This document shows, piece by piece, positions 7,482-13,876 of a stretch of DNA of 13,876 bases. Every line of letters starts with the position of its first letter. Position 1 is the first letter of the stretch. A program made the position numbers and the translations under genes. The stretch is from a bacterium (GTDB taxonomy: Bacteria > Latescibacterota > UBA2968). The stretch lies in contig JAPUJS010000232.1 of assembly GCA_027296045.1 (NCBI GenBank), positions 1 to 13,876 on the forward strand. The letters run 5' to 3'. The notes beneath the pieces are model-generated. The model ran no database searches. It was given only the letters and a program-made list of their open reading frames with translations, and was not told where the DNA came from.

Positions 7482-7484
7482 GCC

Positions 7485-10106
7485 CTACCCTCCCAGCTGT
7501 GTACGAACAATTTCCGGAACTTGCTGGAGGGCTTCCGCCAGCTTCTCCGGATTTTTTCCACCGGCTTGCGCAAGATGGGGACGTCCGCCACCACCACCAC
7601 CCACAATTCGGGCTGCTTCTTTCACAACGCCTCCGGCCTGAACCCCTCGTTGGATCAAATCGTCTGTCACCACCGCAATCAACGATGCCTTGCCGTTCAT
7701 GTCTGCACCCAGCACGCCAACCCCGGATTTGAGCGCATTTCGAAGCCCGTCGGCCATATCCCGAAACCCTTCCATATCCACCGGCTGTACTTGCGCGGCC
7801 ACCACCCGGACGCCGTCCACATCGACCGCCTCGCTCACCAACCCGTCCATCTCCGAGCCCGAAAGCTCCCGCCGCAACCCCTGAAGCTCGCGTTCCAACT
7901 CGCGATTTTGCATCAGCAACTGCGCCACTTTATCGGAAAGCCCACCGGAAGTGACCTGAAGCTGCCCTTCCAGGTCTGCAATCACCGATCGCTGCTGGCG
8001 AACCAGCATCTCGGCACCCTGTCCCGTCACCGCTTCGATCCGTCGCACCCCGGCTGCAGTGCCCGTCTCCTGCGTGAACTGAAAAAGCCCCACCTGACCG
8101 GTCGACCGCAAGTGGGTGCCGCCACAGAGTTCCAGACTATAATCCCCGATTTGGACCATCCGCACCACATCGCCGTACTTTTCGGTAAACAGCATCATAG
8201 CACCCTGTTCGCGGGCTTTCTCCAACCCCCCAAAGGAGATATCCACCGCCAGATCCTGCCGGACCACGTCGTTTACAATCCCCTCGATCTCTGCAAGCTG
8301 ATCGGGCGAAACCCCCTCAAAATGGGTAAAATCAAATCGCATTCGATTGGGCGCAACCAGAGAACCGGCCTGATGTACATGATCCCCCAGCACCCGTCGA
8401 AGCGCCCTGTGCGCCAGATGGGTTGCCGTATGGTTTCGGGCCGTATTGAGCCGCACCGCACCGTCCACTTCTGCCTGGACCCGGGTGCCCGATAGGGCTT
8501 CTTGCTCGCCTTGAACCAGCCGTCCTCGATGCACAATCCCTTCGCCCACCCGGAAGGTGGTCTCCACGCTGAAAACCACGTCTCCGTTTCGGATTTCTCC
8601 CCGGTCCCCGACCTGCCCGCCCGACTCGGCATAAAAAGGAGTCACATCCAGATAAAGATCCAGGAGGCCCGTTTCATCTGTCGGTTTCCAGGCAACGATC
8701 TCGGCCTCGGACAGCAGGGTTTCATAGCCCACAAACTCGGAATGCCTGTCGGGCAAAAAGCCCTCATCCACCACATCTTGCGATGCAAAGGTCTGCCGAC
8801 CGGCCTCCCGCGAACGGGCCTTCTGCGCAGCCATTTCCCGTTCAAATCCTGCCTCGTCCACCTCCAGCCCCTTTTCGGCTGCCATCAATTGCGTCAAATC
8901 AATCGGAAATCCATAGGTGTCGTAAAGCCGAAAGGCATCCTCTCCAGAAATCCGCCCCTTCTGGCTCAATTCTTCAAAAATATCGATCCCCCGGTCCAGC
9001 GTCTTGCCAAATCCTTCTTCTTCTGCCCGGATCACCCGCGCCACATGATCGGCCTGTTCTCGGACTTCGGGAAATGTAGCGCCCATGTTTTCCACCACCG
9101 TCTCCACCAGGCGATAAATAAATGGTTCGTGCATCCCAAGATTGCGTCCAAACCGGGAAGCCCGCCTCAAAATCCGACGGACCACATATCCGCGTCCTTC
9201 GTTGGAAGGCAAAGCGCCGTCAGTAATCGTGAACGTCAACGCCCGGATATGATCGGCAATCACTCGCATCGGCACCCGGTTCGCTTCGTGATAAGGCTGT
9301 TTTGTAATCTCGCTGATGGCTGCAAGGATCGGTGTAAACACATCCGTATCGTAGTTGGATGTGACCCCCTGCAACACGGAAGTCATCCGCTCGAAGCCCA
9401 ATCCCGTATCGACGTGCTTATCCGGCAACGGGTGAAGTACCCCCTCTGCATCCCGGTTGAATTGAATGAACACCAGATTCCAGAGTTCGGTATAATTCCC
9501 ACCGTCCAGATCGGGCACCTCCGGTTGGGAATCCGGATCTTCGCCCAGATAGTAGTGAATCTCGGAACAAGGGCCACACGGCCCGGTCTCACCCATTTCC
9601 CAGAAATTATCCTCTTTCCCCAGCCGCAAAACCCGATTGCCGGGCAGATCCGTCACCTGGGTCCAGAGTGCTTCGGCCTCCGCATCGGCCTGCAAACCGT
9701 CCGCTTCATCTCCTTCAAAAACCGTCACCCACAACCGGCGTTTGTCCACCTTCCAGACATCGGTCAACAGCTCCCACGCCCAGGCAATGGCCTCCTCTTT
9801 GAAATAATCGCCAAACGACCAGTTGCCCAGCATCTCAAAAAAGGTGTGGTGCCGCGGGCTAATCCCCACTTCTTCCAGGTCATTGTGTTTGCCCGACACG
9901 CGCAAACACTTCTGCGTGTCTGCCGCTCGTGTATACGGACGCCGGCCGCTGCCCAAAAACACGTCTTTAAACTGGTTCATCCCCGCATTGATAAAAAGCA
10001 AGGTAGGATCGTCCTGCGGCACCACTGGGGCACTGGGCACACGCGTGTGGGCCTTGCTTTCAAAAAAACGCAAAAAATCTTCCCGAATTTCAGCCGAAGT
10101 CTTCAT
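7485..10106 (-). CDS. alaS: Alanyl-tRNA synthetase
   Basis: This cytoplasmic enzyme charges tRNA-Ala and edits mischarged Ser and Gly. Its 873 residues match the bacterial norm. The class-II catalytic core spans about 1-250, with PTLLFINAGMNQFK (34-47), SPRHHTFFEMLGNWSFGDYF (83-102) and GPCGPCSEIHY (175-185). The editing domain holds zinc ligands His559 and His563 (NHTATH) and Cys661 and His665 (CGGTH). The C-Ala/DHHA1 domain includes VGGGGGGRPHLAQAGG (835-850). ATG at 10106 follows AAAGAGATGGAAGT, a modest Shine-Dalgarno. The gene is 78 nt downstream of recX with no terminator between, and recX-alaS neighbours recur in many bacteria. No domain is missing. Confidence 0.98.
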   Translation of the reverse strand: MKTSAEIREDFLRFFESKAHTRVPSAPVVPQDDPTLLFINAGMNQFKDVFLGSGRRPYTRAADTQKCLRVSGKHNDLEEVGISPRHHTFFEMLGNWSFGDYFKEEAIAWAWELLTDVWKVDKRRLWVTVFEGDEADGLQADAEAEALWTQVTDLPGNRVLRLGKEDNFWEMGETGPCGPCSEIHYYLGEDPDSQPEVPDLDGGNYTELWNLVFIQFNRDAEGVLHPLPDKHVDTGLGFERMTSVLQGVTSNYDTDVFTPILAAISEITKQPYHEANRVPMRVIADHIRALTFTITDGALPSNEGRGYVVRRILRRASRFGRNLGMHEPFIYRLVETVVENMGATFPEVREQADHVARVIRAEEEGFGKTLDRGIDIFEELSQKGRISGEDAFRLYDTYGFPIDLTQLMAAEKGLEVDEAGFEREMAAQKARSREAGRQTFASQDVVDEGFLPDRHSEFVGYETLLSEAEIVAWKPTDETGLLDLYLDVTPFYAESGGQVGDRGEIRNGDVVFSVETTFRVGEGIVHRGRLVQGEQEALSGTRVQAEVDGAVRLNTARNHTATHLAHRALRRVLGDHVHQAGSLVAPNRMRFDFTHFEGVSPDQLAEIEGIVNDVVRQDLAVDISFGGLEKAREQGAMMLFTEKYGDVVRMVQIGDYSLELCGGTHLRSTGQVGLFQFTQETGTAAGVRRIEAVTGQGAEMLVRQQRSVIADLEGQLQVTSGGLSDKVAQLLMQNRELERELQGLRRELSGSEMDGLVSEAVDVDGVRVVAAQVQPVDMEGFRDMADGLRNALKSGVGVLGADMNGKASLIAVVTDDLIQRGVQAGGVVKEAARIVGGGGGGRPHLAQAGGKNPEKLAEALQQVPEIVRTQLGG

Positions 10107-10184
10107 ACTTCCATCTCTTTACGGGTATCATCCCGACCCGAAGTCTCCTGTCCAACGCCTGACACCCGGAGTGGAACATACGGA

Positions 10185-10730
10185 TCAAGCGAATTCGTCC
10201 GATGCATTCTCCACATCCTCCCCCATTTCCCGCCAAACCTGCTCTATAACTTGCCGGGTGACCGAAGCGTCAAACCCCCGCCGTCCCAAAAATCCAAACA
10301 TCCGGGACAATGCCTTCTGGCGCTCCAGCCCCCGATACCGATTTTTTCGAGACTGCATCAATTTCAGGGCCATCTCAGCCGCATCCAATTCTGCATAGGC
10401 CGCTTCGAGTACCGAGTCGATGACCTCGGCAGGAATGCCACGCCGTTTCAAATCGCGGGCCATCATGAAGCGCCCCTGCGGCCGGTTGCGCAACCGACTT
10501 TCCACAAATTTTTCGGCAAACGCCCGGTCATCAATCAAGCCCAGACGCTCCAGATCTGCCACGGTCTGATCCATTGCCTGTTTGCTAAATTCTCGGTCCT
10601 GTAACTTCCCCAGAATCTCCTTCCGGGTATAGGCACGACCGCTCAACAGGCGGAATGCGACTTGCTTCGCCTTTTCGGCCTCCGCGTCCACCTGAAACAG
10701 CTTGGCCGATTCGGGATGGATCTGGATCAT
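10185..10730 (-). CDS. recX: Regulatory protein RecX
   Basis: RecX modulates RecA filaments, usually by inhibiting their extension. From ATG 10730 the protein is 181 residues, made of the helical repeats typical of the family: AFRLLSGRAYTRKEILGKL (about 25-43), LERLGLIDDRAFAEKFVESR (60-79) with the conserved LG-IDD-FA motif, and GRFMMARDLKRRGIPAEVI (86-104). The start is fixed by GGGAGGT five bases before it. The frame is open further upstream to 10853, but that extension would be read from the recA terminator hairpin and is rejected. It lies directly downstream of recA with a terminator between them. Annotation is secure from motif and position. Confidence 0.92.
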   Translation of the reverse strand: MIQIHPESAKLFQVDAEAEKAKQVAFRLLSGRAYTRKEILGKLQDREFSKQAMDQTVADLERLGLIDDRAFAEKFVESRLRNRPQGRFMMARDLKRRGIPAEVIDSVLEAAYAELDAAEMALKLMQSRKNRYRGLERQKALSRMFGFLGRRGFDASVTRQVIEQVWREMGEDVENASDEFA

Positions 10731-10754
10731 CGGCACCTCCCTTCGGTTGGGCGC

Positions 10755-10796
10755 AAAAAAACAGAGCAGGTTAAAAATAGGAAAACCTGCCCTGTT
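10755..10796 (-). terminator. recA terminator, recA-recX boundary
   Basis: Left arm 10761-10772 (ACAGAGCAGGTT) pairs with 10784-10795 (AACCTGCCCTGT) with one mismatch. On the minus strand seven T follow (complement of 10755-10761). It ends 25 nt before the recX start. recX must be reached by read-through or by a weak internal promoter that I cannot identify. Confidence 0.9.
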
Positions 10797-10821
10797 ATCC
10801 AAGCGCAAAATCAAGAGATTG

Positions 10822-10846
10822 GGGACTTTACACCCTTGAAAGTCCC
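10822..10846 (-). other. Hairpin in the recA 3' untranslated region
   Basis: GGGACTTT (10822-10829) and AAAGTCCC (10839-10846) form a perfect 8-bp stem with a 9-nt loop, located between the recA stop and the recA terminator. No T tract follows on the minus strand, so it is not itself a terminator. It could stabilise the recA mRNA 3' end. Confidence 0.6.
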
Positions 10847-10897
10847 ATGTCAATTTCAGCCATATTGTGAGAAAACGCGTCCGATAGACGGGGCGGT

Positions 10898-11974
10898 TTA
10901 CACGCTTTCTTCCGCGACTTCAACAGGCTCCTCCTCCACGCTCTGGTCCGATACGGCCAGCCCATTGACGGGCAACCCCACGGCCTGGCGAACCTCCCGC
11001 TCAATCTGGTTGGCCATCTCGGTGTGCTCCCGCAAGAACCGCTTGACATTTTCCCGGCCCTGTCCCAGCCGATCTTCGCCATAGGAGAACCAGGTGCCGC
11101 TTTTTTTAATAAACCCGTGCAATTCGGCAATATCGATCAAGCTGCCTTCCCGCGAGATGCCCTCGCCGAACATCAGATCGAACTCGGCTTCTCGGAACGG
11201 AGGCGCCATCTTGTTTTTCACCACCCGCACCTTGACCCGATTGCCAACCACGGTTTGACCGTCTTTGATGGACCCGATTCGTCGAATATCCATTCGAACC
11301 GAAGCATAAAATGGAAGCGCCCGACCCCCGGTGGTGGTCTCGGGATTGCCAAACATGACCCCGATCTTCATCCGAATCTGGTTGACAAAAATCACACAGG
11401 TCTTGGACCGGCTGATCGACCCGGTCAGCTTCCGCAGGGCCTGAGACATCAATCGGGCATGGAGACCCATATGGGAATCGCCCATATCGCCTTCCAGTTC
11501 TGCCCGGGGCACCAGGGCTGCCACCGAGTCGAGGACCACCACGTCAAAGGCCCCGCTTCGCACCAGCGTATCGGTAATTTCCAGGGCCTCTTCGCCTGTA
11601 TCGGGCTGAGCGATGAGCAAATTTTTCAGGTCTATCCCGATTCGTGCGGCCAGTTCCACGTTGAGCGCGTGTTCGGCATCGATAAATGCAGTGGCCCCGC
11701 CAGACTTTTGCGCTTCGGCGATGATGTGCAAAACAAGGGTGGTCTTACCCGAACCTTCCGGCCCGTAAACCTCCACAACCCGTCCTCTGGGAACACCGCC
11801 TGCCCCCAGCGCCACGTCGAGTGCCAGCGACCCGGTAGGGATCACCTCGGCCACCGGTATTTCGCTGCCATCGCCGCCCAGACGCATAATCGCGCCCTGT
11901 CCAAACTGCTTTTCAATTTGTGCAATTGCCTGATCGATTGCCTGCTGTTTGCCATCTGTGGCCTGTTTTGCCAT
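10898..11974 (-). CDS. recA: Recombinase RecA
   Basis: RecA forms ATP-dependent filaments on single-stranded DNA, drives strand exchange and activates LexA self-cleavage. At 358 residues it has the N-terminal helix region, Walker A GPEGSGKTT (71-79), Walker B VVVLDS (145-150), the QALRKLTG segment (178-185) and the DNA-binding L2 loop with NQIRMKIGVMFGNPETTTGG (198-217). The C-terminus ends with an acidic tail (SVEEEPVEVAEESV), as is common for autoregulation. ATG 11974 follows AAGGAG at a spacing of nine. It has its own near-consensus promoter, a structured leader of about 95 nt, and a terminator. Nothing is missing. Confidence 0.99.
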   Translation of the reverse strand: MAKQATDGKQQAIDQAIAQIEKQFGQGAIMRLGGDGSEIPVAEVIPTGSLALDVALGAGGVPRGRVVEVYGPEGSGKTTLVLHIIAEAQKSGGATAFIDAEHALNVELAARIGIDLKNLLIAQPDTGEEALEITDTLVRSGAFDVVVLDSVAALVPRAELEGDMGDSHMGLHARLMSQALRKLTGSISRSKTCVIFVNQIRMKIGVMFGNPETTTGGRALPFYASVRMDIRRIGSIKDGQTVVGNRVKVRVVKNKMAPPFREAEFDLMFGEGISREGSLIDIAELHGFIKKSGTWFSYGEDRLGQGRENVKRFLREHTEMANQIEREVRQAVGLPVNGLAVSDQSVEEEPVEVAEESV

Positions 11975-12010
11975 AACGGTTGACTCCTTACATATAAGAT
12001 TTTTGGATCA

Positions 12011-12059
12011 CGGTGCAATCCTTTGGAGATGCCGAAAAATCGGCGTTTTTACTGCACCG
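12011..12059 (-). promoter_or_regulatory. Structured 5' leader of recA
   Basis: A perfect 7-bp outer stem, CGGTGCA (12011-12017) / TGCACCG (12053-12059), encloses an inner GCCGA (12031-12035) / TCGGC (12040-12044) hairpin. It lies between the predicted recA start site and its Shine-Dalgarno. No T tract follows on the recA strand, so it is not a standard attenuator. On the plus strand the inner hairpin is followed by GTTTTT, a weak terminator-like signal. The role is unknown; no known riboswitch is recognised. Confidence 0.55.
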
Positions 12060-12074
12060 AACAGGTGACGCGTT

Positions 12075-12103
12075 AATATAGTGAACATCCGTATATTGGT
12101 CAA
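12075..12103 (-). promoter_or_regulatory. Sigma-70-type promoter of recA
   Basis: On the minus strand -35 TTGACC (12098-12103) and -10 TATATT (12075-12080) are separated by 17 nt, which is close to consensus. Transcription should start near 12065-12069, giving a leader of about 90-95 nt. The spacer contains CGGATGTTCAC, and an AATATA/TATATT dyad spans spacer and -10. A LexA operator would be expected here, but no standard E. coli (CTGT-N8-ACAG) or Bacillus (CGAAC-N4-GTTCG) box is present. Confidence 0.85.
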
Positions 12104-12166
12104 GGCAGAGTTAGAGCCTAAATATTGCAAAAACAAGCATAGATCATTATAAAATATGAAATTATT

Positions 12167-12577
12167 TTAATCAAAAATTTTGGAAAATATGTGAGAATTT
12201 GTGAAGAATTGTTCGACCGTTTCATATCTGGAGATCGGTGAAGATTTCAACGGCGGCGTTCTGGAACGGATCGGATCTTTATCACCCAGCCGGTCCATGT
12301 CGTCGACCACCTGCTGCCTCAGCCTCTCTGCGCTCCTATCGACACCCTCCTTTCTCGCAGGATGTCTTGCAAAGAGGATGCCAGGCAGGAAAGCCTGTAA
12401 ACTCAAGGGATGGTGTAAGAGGGATTGAACACGGTGTTCAATTTGGACTGTGAGGCGTGAACAGAATCCATGCTCCCCCATCAAGACCGCAAGCGTATTC
12501 TCAAGCCTACCAGCCATCTCCCTATCGTCCAGAGGATTAGCGATATCAAATGCTTTATCGTCTGCCCTGCAGTGCTT
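12167..12577 (-). pseudogene. Weak ORF or degraded gene remnant between recA and yaiI
   Basis: This minus-strand frame is open from after the yaiI stop to TAA/TTA-rich sequence near 12167. The first ATG is at 12517, giving 116 residues that start MAGRLENTLAVLMGEHGF and include RSAERLRQQVVDDMDRLGDKDP. There is no Shine-Dalgarno I trust. Codon use (AGA, AGG, TTA) differs from neighbouring genes, and the last 20 or so codons run into AT-rich promoter-proximal DNA. I recognise no family. The other frames also give plausible stretches broken by stops, so this may be decayed coding DNA from an insertion. The rest of 12104-12580 holds an AT-rich stretch (about 12110-12200) and a 19-nt palindrome. 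Confidence 0.25.
12424..12442. repeat. Perfect 19-nt palindrome, possible operator
   Basis: ATTGAACAC-G-GTGTTCAAT has two perfect 9-bp arms around one central base. It is too short-looped to be a useful RNA hairpin and looks like a dimeric protein-binding site. It lies in the region with no confident gene, about 320 nt upstream of the recA -35 box and about 140 nt beyond the yaiI stop. Confidence 0.5.
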
Positions 12578-12580
12578 CTG

Positions 12581-13036
12581 TCATCCTGTTTGCTGAATGG
12601 CCTGAATCTTTTGATCGAGACGCTGAAGAAATCGGGAGCGGTCTTTCTTGCCAAAGGTAGATGGACCGCCCGTCATGATGCCCAGGTCACGAAGTTGGGA
12701 GCGAAGATCCCGATTGGCAAGGGCTTCACCAATGCTGTCTTTTGTAAAAAAACGCCCACGCGGGCTGAGCACGTGGGCATCTTTTTCTAAACACCGCGCA
12801 GAGAGTGGAATGTCTGGAGAGATCACGATGTCATCTTCGGTGATGTGATCAACAATCCAGTCGTCGGCTGCGTCGGGATGATCGGGAACGACGATTTGCT
12901 CAAGCCAATCCGCATCGGGGATGCGGGTCCAGGTATTGGAGACCAGAATGACTTTGAGGCCATAGCGTTTTGCCACGCGGTAGACTTCCTGCTTGACAGG
13001 GCAGGCATCGGCGTCGATGAAGATGTCAGGTAAAAT
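12581..13036 (-). CDS. YaiI/YqxD family protein (UPF0178, DUF188)
   Basis: This conserved family has a PIN-like or NYN-like fold and unproven function, probably nucleic-acid related. The frame reads ILPDIFIDADACPVKQEVYR, then VILVSNTW, DAADDWIVDHI, DIVISPDIPLSARCLEKDA, LSPRGRFFTKDSI and IMTGGPSTFGKKDRSRF, all family landmarks (IDADACPVK, TADIPLA-like, NPRG-like, TGGP). The family starts one to three residues before DIFIDADACP and is about 150 long. No ATG, GTG or TTG is available there, but ATT at 13034-13036 is preceded by AGAGGA at a spacing of six and gives 151 residues. I therefore place the start at AUU. A GTG at 13144 would add 36 unrelated residues and lacks a Shine-Dalgarno. Confidence 0.85.
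   Translation of the reverse strand: MLPDIFIDADACPVKQEVYRVAKRYGLKVILVSNTWTRIPDADWLEQIVVPDHPDAADDWIVDHITEDDIVISPDIPLSARCLEKDAHVLSPRGRFFTKDSIGEALANRDLRSQLRDLGIMTGGPSTFGKKDRSRFLQRLDQKIQAIQQTG
12746..12786 (-). other. Terminator-like hairpin inside the yaiI coding region
   Basis: GCCCACG (12754-12760) and CGTGGGC (12772-12778) form a 7-bp stem. On the minus strand it is followed by G then seven T (complement of 12746-12752), and on the plus strand by ATC and five T. It encodes AHVLSPRGRFF, a conserved part of the protein, so it may be coincidental. Confidence 0.4.
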
Positions 13037-13183
13037 ACACGTTCCTCTTTCAACACAGAAGGCCCCAGAGTCACCTCCGAGACCTTCACCAAAAGCCGCG
13101 TGACCCTTCCGTATCAGGAGAAAATTAGGCCGTCCGGTAGACACGGCACCGGTTCGAAGGAGCGACCCTCTCCGGCCCCGAAT

Positions 13184-13516
13184 TTACCTTAGCATCGGCC
13201 ACAGCAAAGGCCCATTCGGCAGCCTGATCTCACCGGTCACAACAAACCCGAAACGCTCATAAAATGAAATGCTGGATTGGCTTGTTGCTTCCAGATAGGC
13301 AGGGATCTGTTTCGAATCACATTGAGACAGGACAGGCTCTAAAAGGGCTGTTCCCACACCCCGCCGCTGATGGTCGGGTGACGTCGCAAGGATGGACAAG
13401 TACCAATGAGGATACTTTGGCTGCCTGGCCAGAACCCGTCTTACACCAGGAAGAATGCATATGCAGGTTGCCTTTGTACCAGGCCATACAGTCTGATCTC
13501 CGGTTTGGCGTGTCAC
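13184..13516 (-). pseudogene. GNAT acetyltransferase, C-terminal half only
   Basis: The 110 residues carry the acetyl-CoA-binding core of a GNAT: YLSILATSPDHQRRGVGTALLEPVL (motif A with RRGVGTA) followed by AYLEATSQSSISFYERFGFVVTGEIRLPNGPLLWPM (motif B). Relatives with this ending (PAYLE, FYERFGF, GGPPLWPM) are about 200 residues, so about 90-100 N-terminal residues with the first strands and helices are missing. The first 25 or so residues here (MTRQTGDQTVWPGTKATCICIL) do not look like GNAT sequence. The frame opens at GTG 13516, 2 nt after the stop of the upstream reductase, with GGAG at a spacing of five, so it could still be translated. It is probably a remnant left by deletion or rearrangement next to the reductase gene. 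The acyl acceptor is unknown. Confidence 0.7.
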
Positions 13517-13518
13517 CC

Positions 13519-13876
13519 CTACTCCAACTTCACCACCACCCGGCCGGTCTGCCCCCCTTGCAAAATCCGCTCAATCTCCGGCTCCAGCTCGTCTAGCGTC
13601 ACCTCCCGGGCCAGCCCCGCCAACGCATCGAGCTTCCACTCGCCCGCCACCAACTGCCAGATACGCTGCCGCTCTTCAAGGGGAAGGGGCACCGAATCGA
13701 CACCATACATCGTCACGCCGCGCAAAATGAAGGGCAGCACCGTCGTATGCAGATCAGCCGATGCCGCCAAACCACAAATGGTGACGGCGGCATTCCGCTT
13801 GGTCGCTTTCAGCGCGCTGGCGAGCATGTCCCCGCCCACCGGGTCCACCACGCCGGCCCAGCGGCTCTTGAGCAAA
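13519..13876 (-). CDS. acuI: YhdH/AcuI-type zinc-independent MDR reductase, C-terminal part (gene enters from the window edge)
   Basis: The frame is open to the window edge and ends at TAG 13519-13521, giving about 118 C-terminal residues of a protein usually about 325 long. WAGVVDPVGGDMLASALK, AAVTICGLAASADLHTTVLPFILRGVTMYGVDSV and the terminal GRVVVKLE match the YhdH/AcuI group of medium-chain reductases, which reduce acryloyl-CoA to propionyl-CoA with NADPH. The PFILRGV-GVDSV signature is distinctive for this group. AcuI detoxifies acrylate in DMSP degradation and also occurs in organisms without that pathway. The NADPH-binding Rossmann start lies outside the window. A related quinone oxidoreductase is the alternative. 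Confidence 0.8.
   Translation of the reverse strand, partial: LLKSRWAGVVDPVGGDMLASALKATKRNAAVTICGLAASADLHTTVLPFILRGVTMYGVDSVPLPLEERQRIWQLVAGEWKLDALAGLAREVTLDELEPEIERILQGGQTGRVVVKLE

Noticed and set aside
7308..8495. A 395-codon open frame on the plus strand
   Set aside because: Antisense to the pcrB-like gene and alaS, with no domain and no Shine-Dalgarno.
8502..10604. A 700-codon open frame on the plus strand
   Set aside because: It is antisense to alaS and recX, which are certain. Long antisense frames are expected from GC-biased third positions. Its translation shows no recognisable domain.
10731..10853. N-terminal extension of recX
   Set aside because: The extra 41 codons would be read from the recA terminator hairpin, and the ATG at 10730 has an excellent Shine-Dalgarno.
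12201..12453. Plus-strand frames of 71-75 codons opposite the remnant ORF
   Set aside because: They are short, without a Shine-Dalgarno, and their Ser/Cys/Arg-rich translation looks like antisense reading.
13037..13144. Yai-family gene start at GTG 13144
   Set aside because: The extra 36 residues match nothing in the family, and there is no Shine-Dalgarno before that GTG.

Overview
The window (about 13.9 kb, roughly mid-50s % GC by eye) is a bacterial chromosomal segment dominated by housekeeping genes. It has no rRNA, tRNA, CRISPR array or intact mobile element that I could see. The gene set is recA-recX-alaS, a PcrB/GGGP-synthase-family gene, HPr/enzyme I of the PTS, and metK. HPr carries the regulatory Ser46 context used by HPr-kinase bacteria. 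These traits, with a bacterial GGGPS-like protein, fit a member of the FCB superphylum or a related, poorly cultured lineage. That placement is an inference from gene content and not a measured phylogeny.

Layout. (1) Positions 1-2044, plus strand: the 3' part of a class-III PLP enzyme resembling the phospho-lyases (ethanolamine-phosphate / phosphohydroxylysine type) overlaps an APH-fold small-molecule kinase. Together they look like a phosphorylate-then-eliminate pair. (2) Positions 2045-2290: a convergent intergenic region with a terminator for each side and a nested inverted repeat between them. (3) Positions 6585-2291, minus strand: a PfkB-family sugar/nucleoside kinase, ptsH, ptsI (TGATG overlap with ptsH), an unannotated 39-codon small ORF, and metK. 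These are probably one transcription unit that opens after a terminator and closes at the 2239-2272 terminator. (4) Positions 10730-6732, minus: recX, alaS and the pcrB-like gene. The last starts at a TTG that lies 3 nt after the alaS stop and uses a Shine-Dalgarno sequence inside the alaS 3' end. (5) recA (11974-10898) has a near-consensus promoter, a structured leader, and a terminator separating it from recX. (6) Positions 12104-13876: a patchier zone. It holds an AT-rich stretch, a weak ORF or gene remnant containing a perfect 19-nt palindrome, a YaiI/YqxD-family gene that seems to begin at AUU, a GNAT acetyltransferase missing its N-terminal half, and the 3' end of a YhdH/AcuI-type reductase.

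How the genes work together: the PTS pair has no sugar-specific EII component nearby and so may be mainly regulatory. metK supplies SAM. recA and recX form the recombinase and its modulator, as in many bacteria. No obvious defence, secretion or biosynthetic system is present. The least ordinary items are the kinase/phospho-lyase pair, the ptsI-metK small ORF, the AUU-start candidate, the structured recA leader and the GGGPS-like gene.
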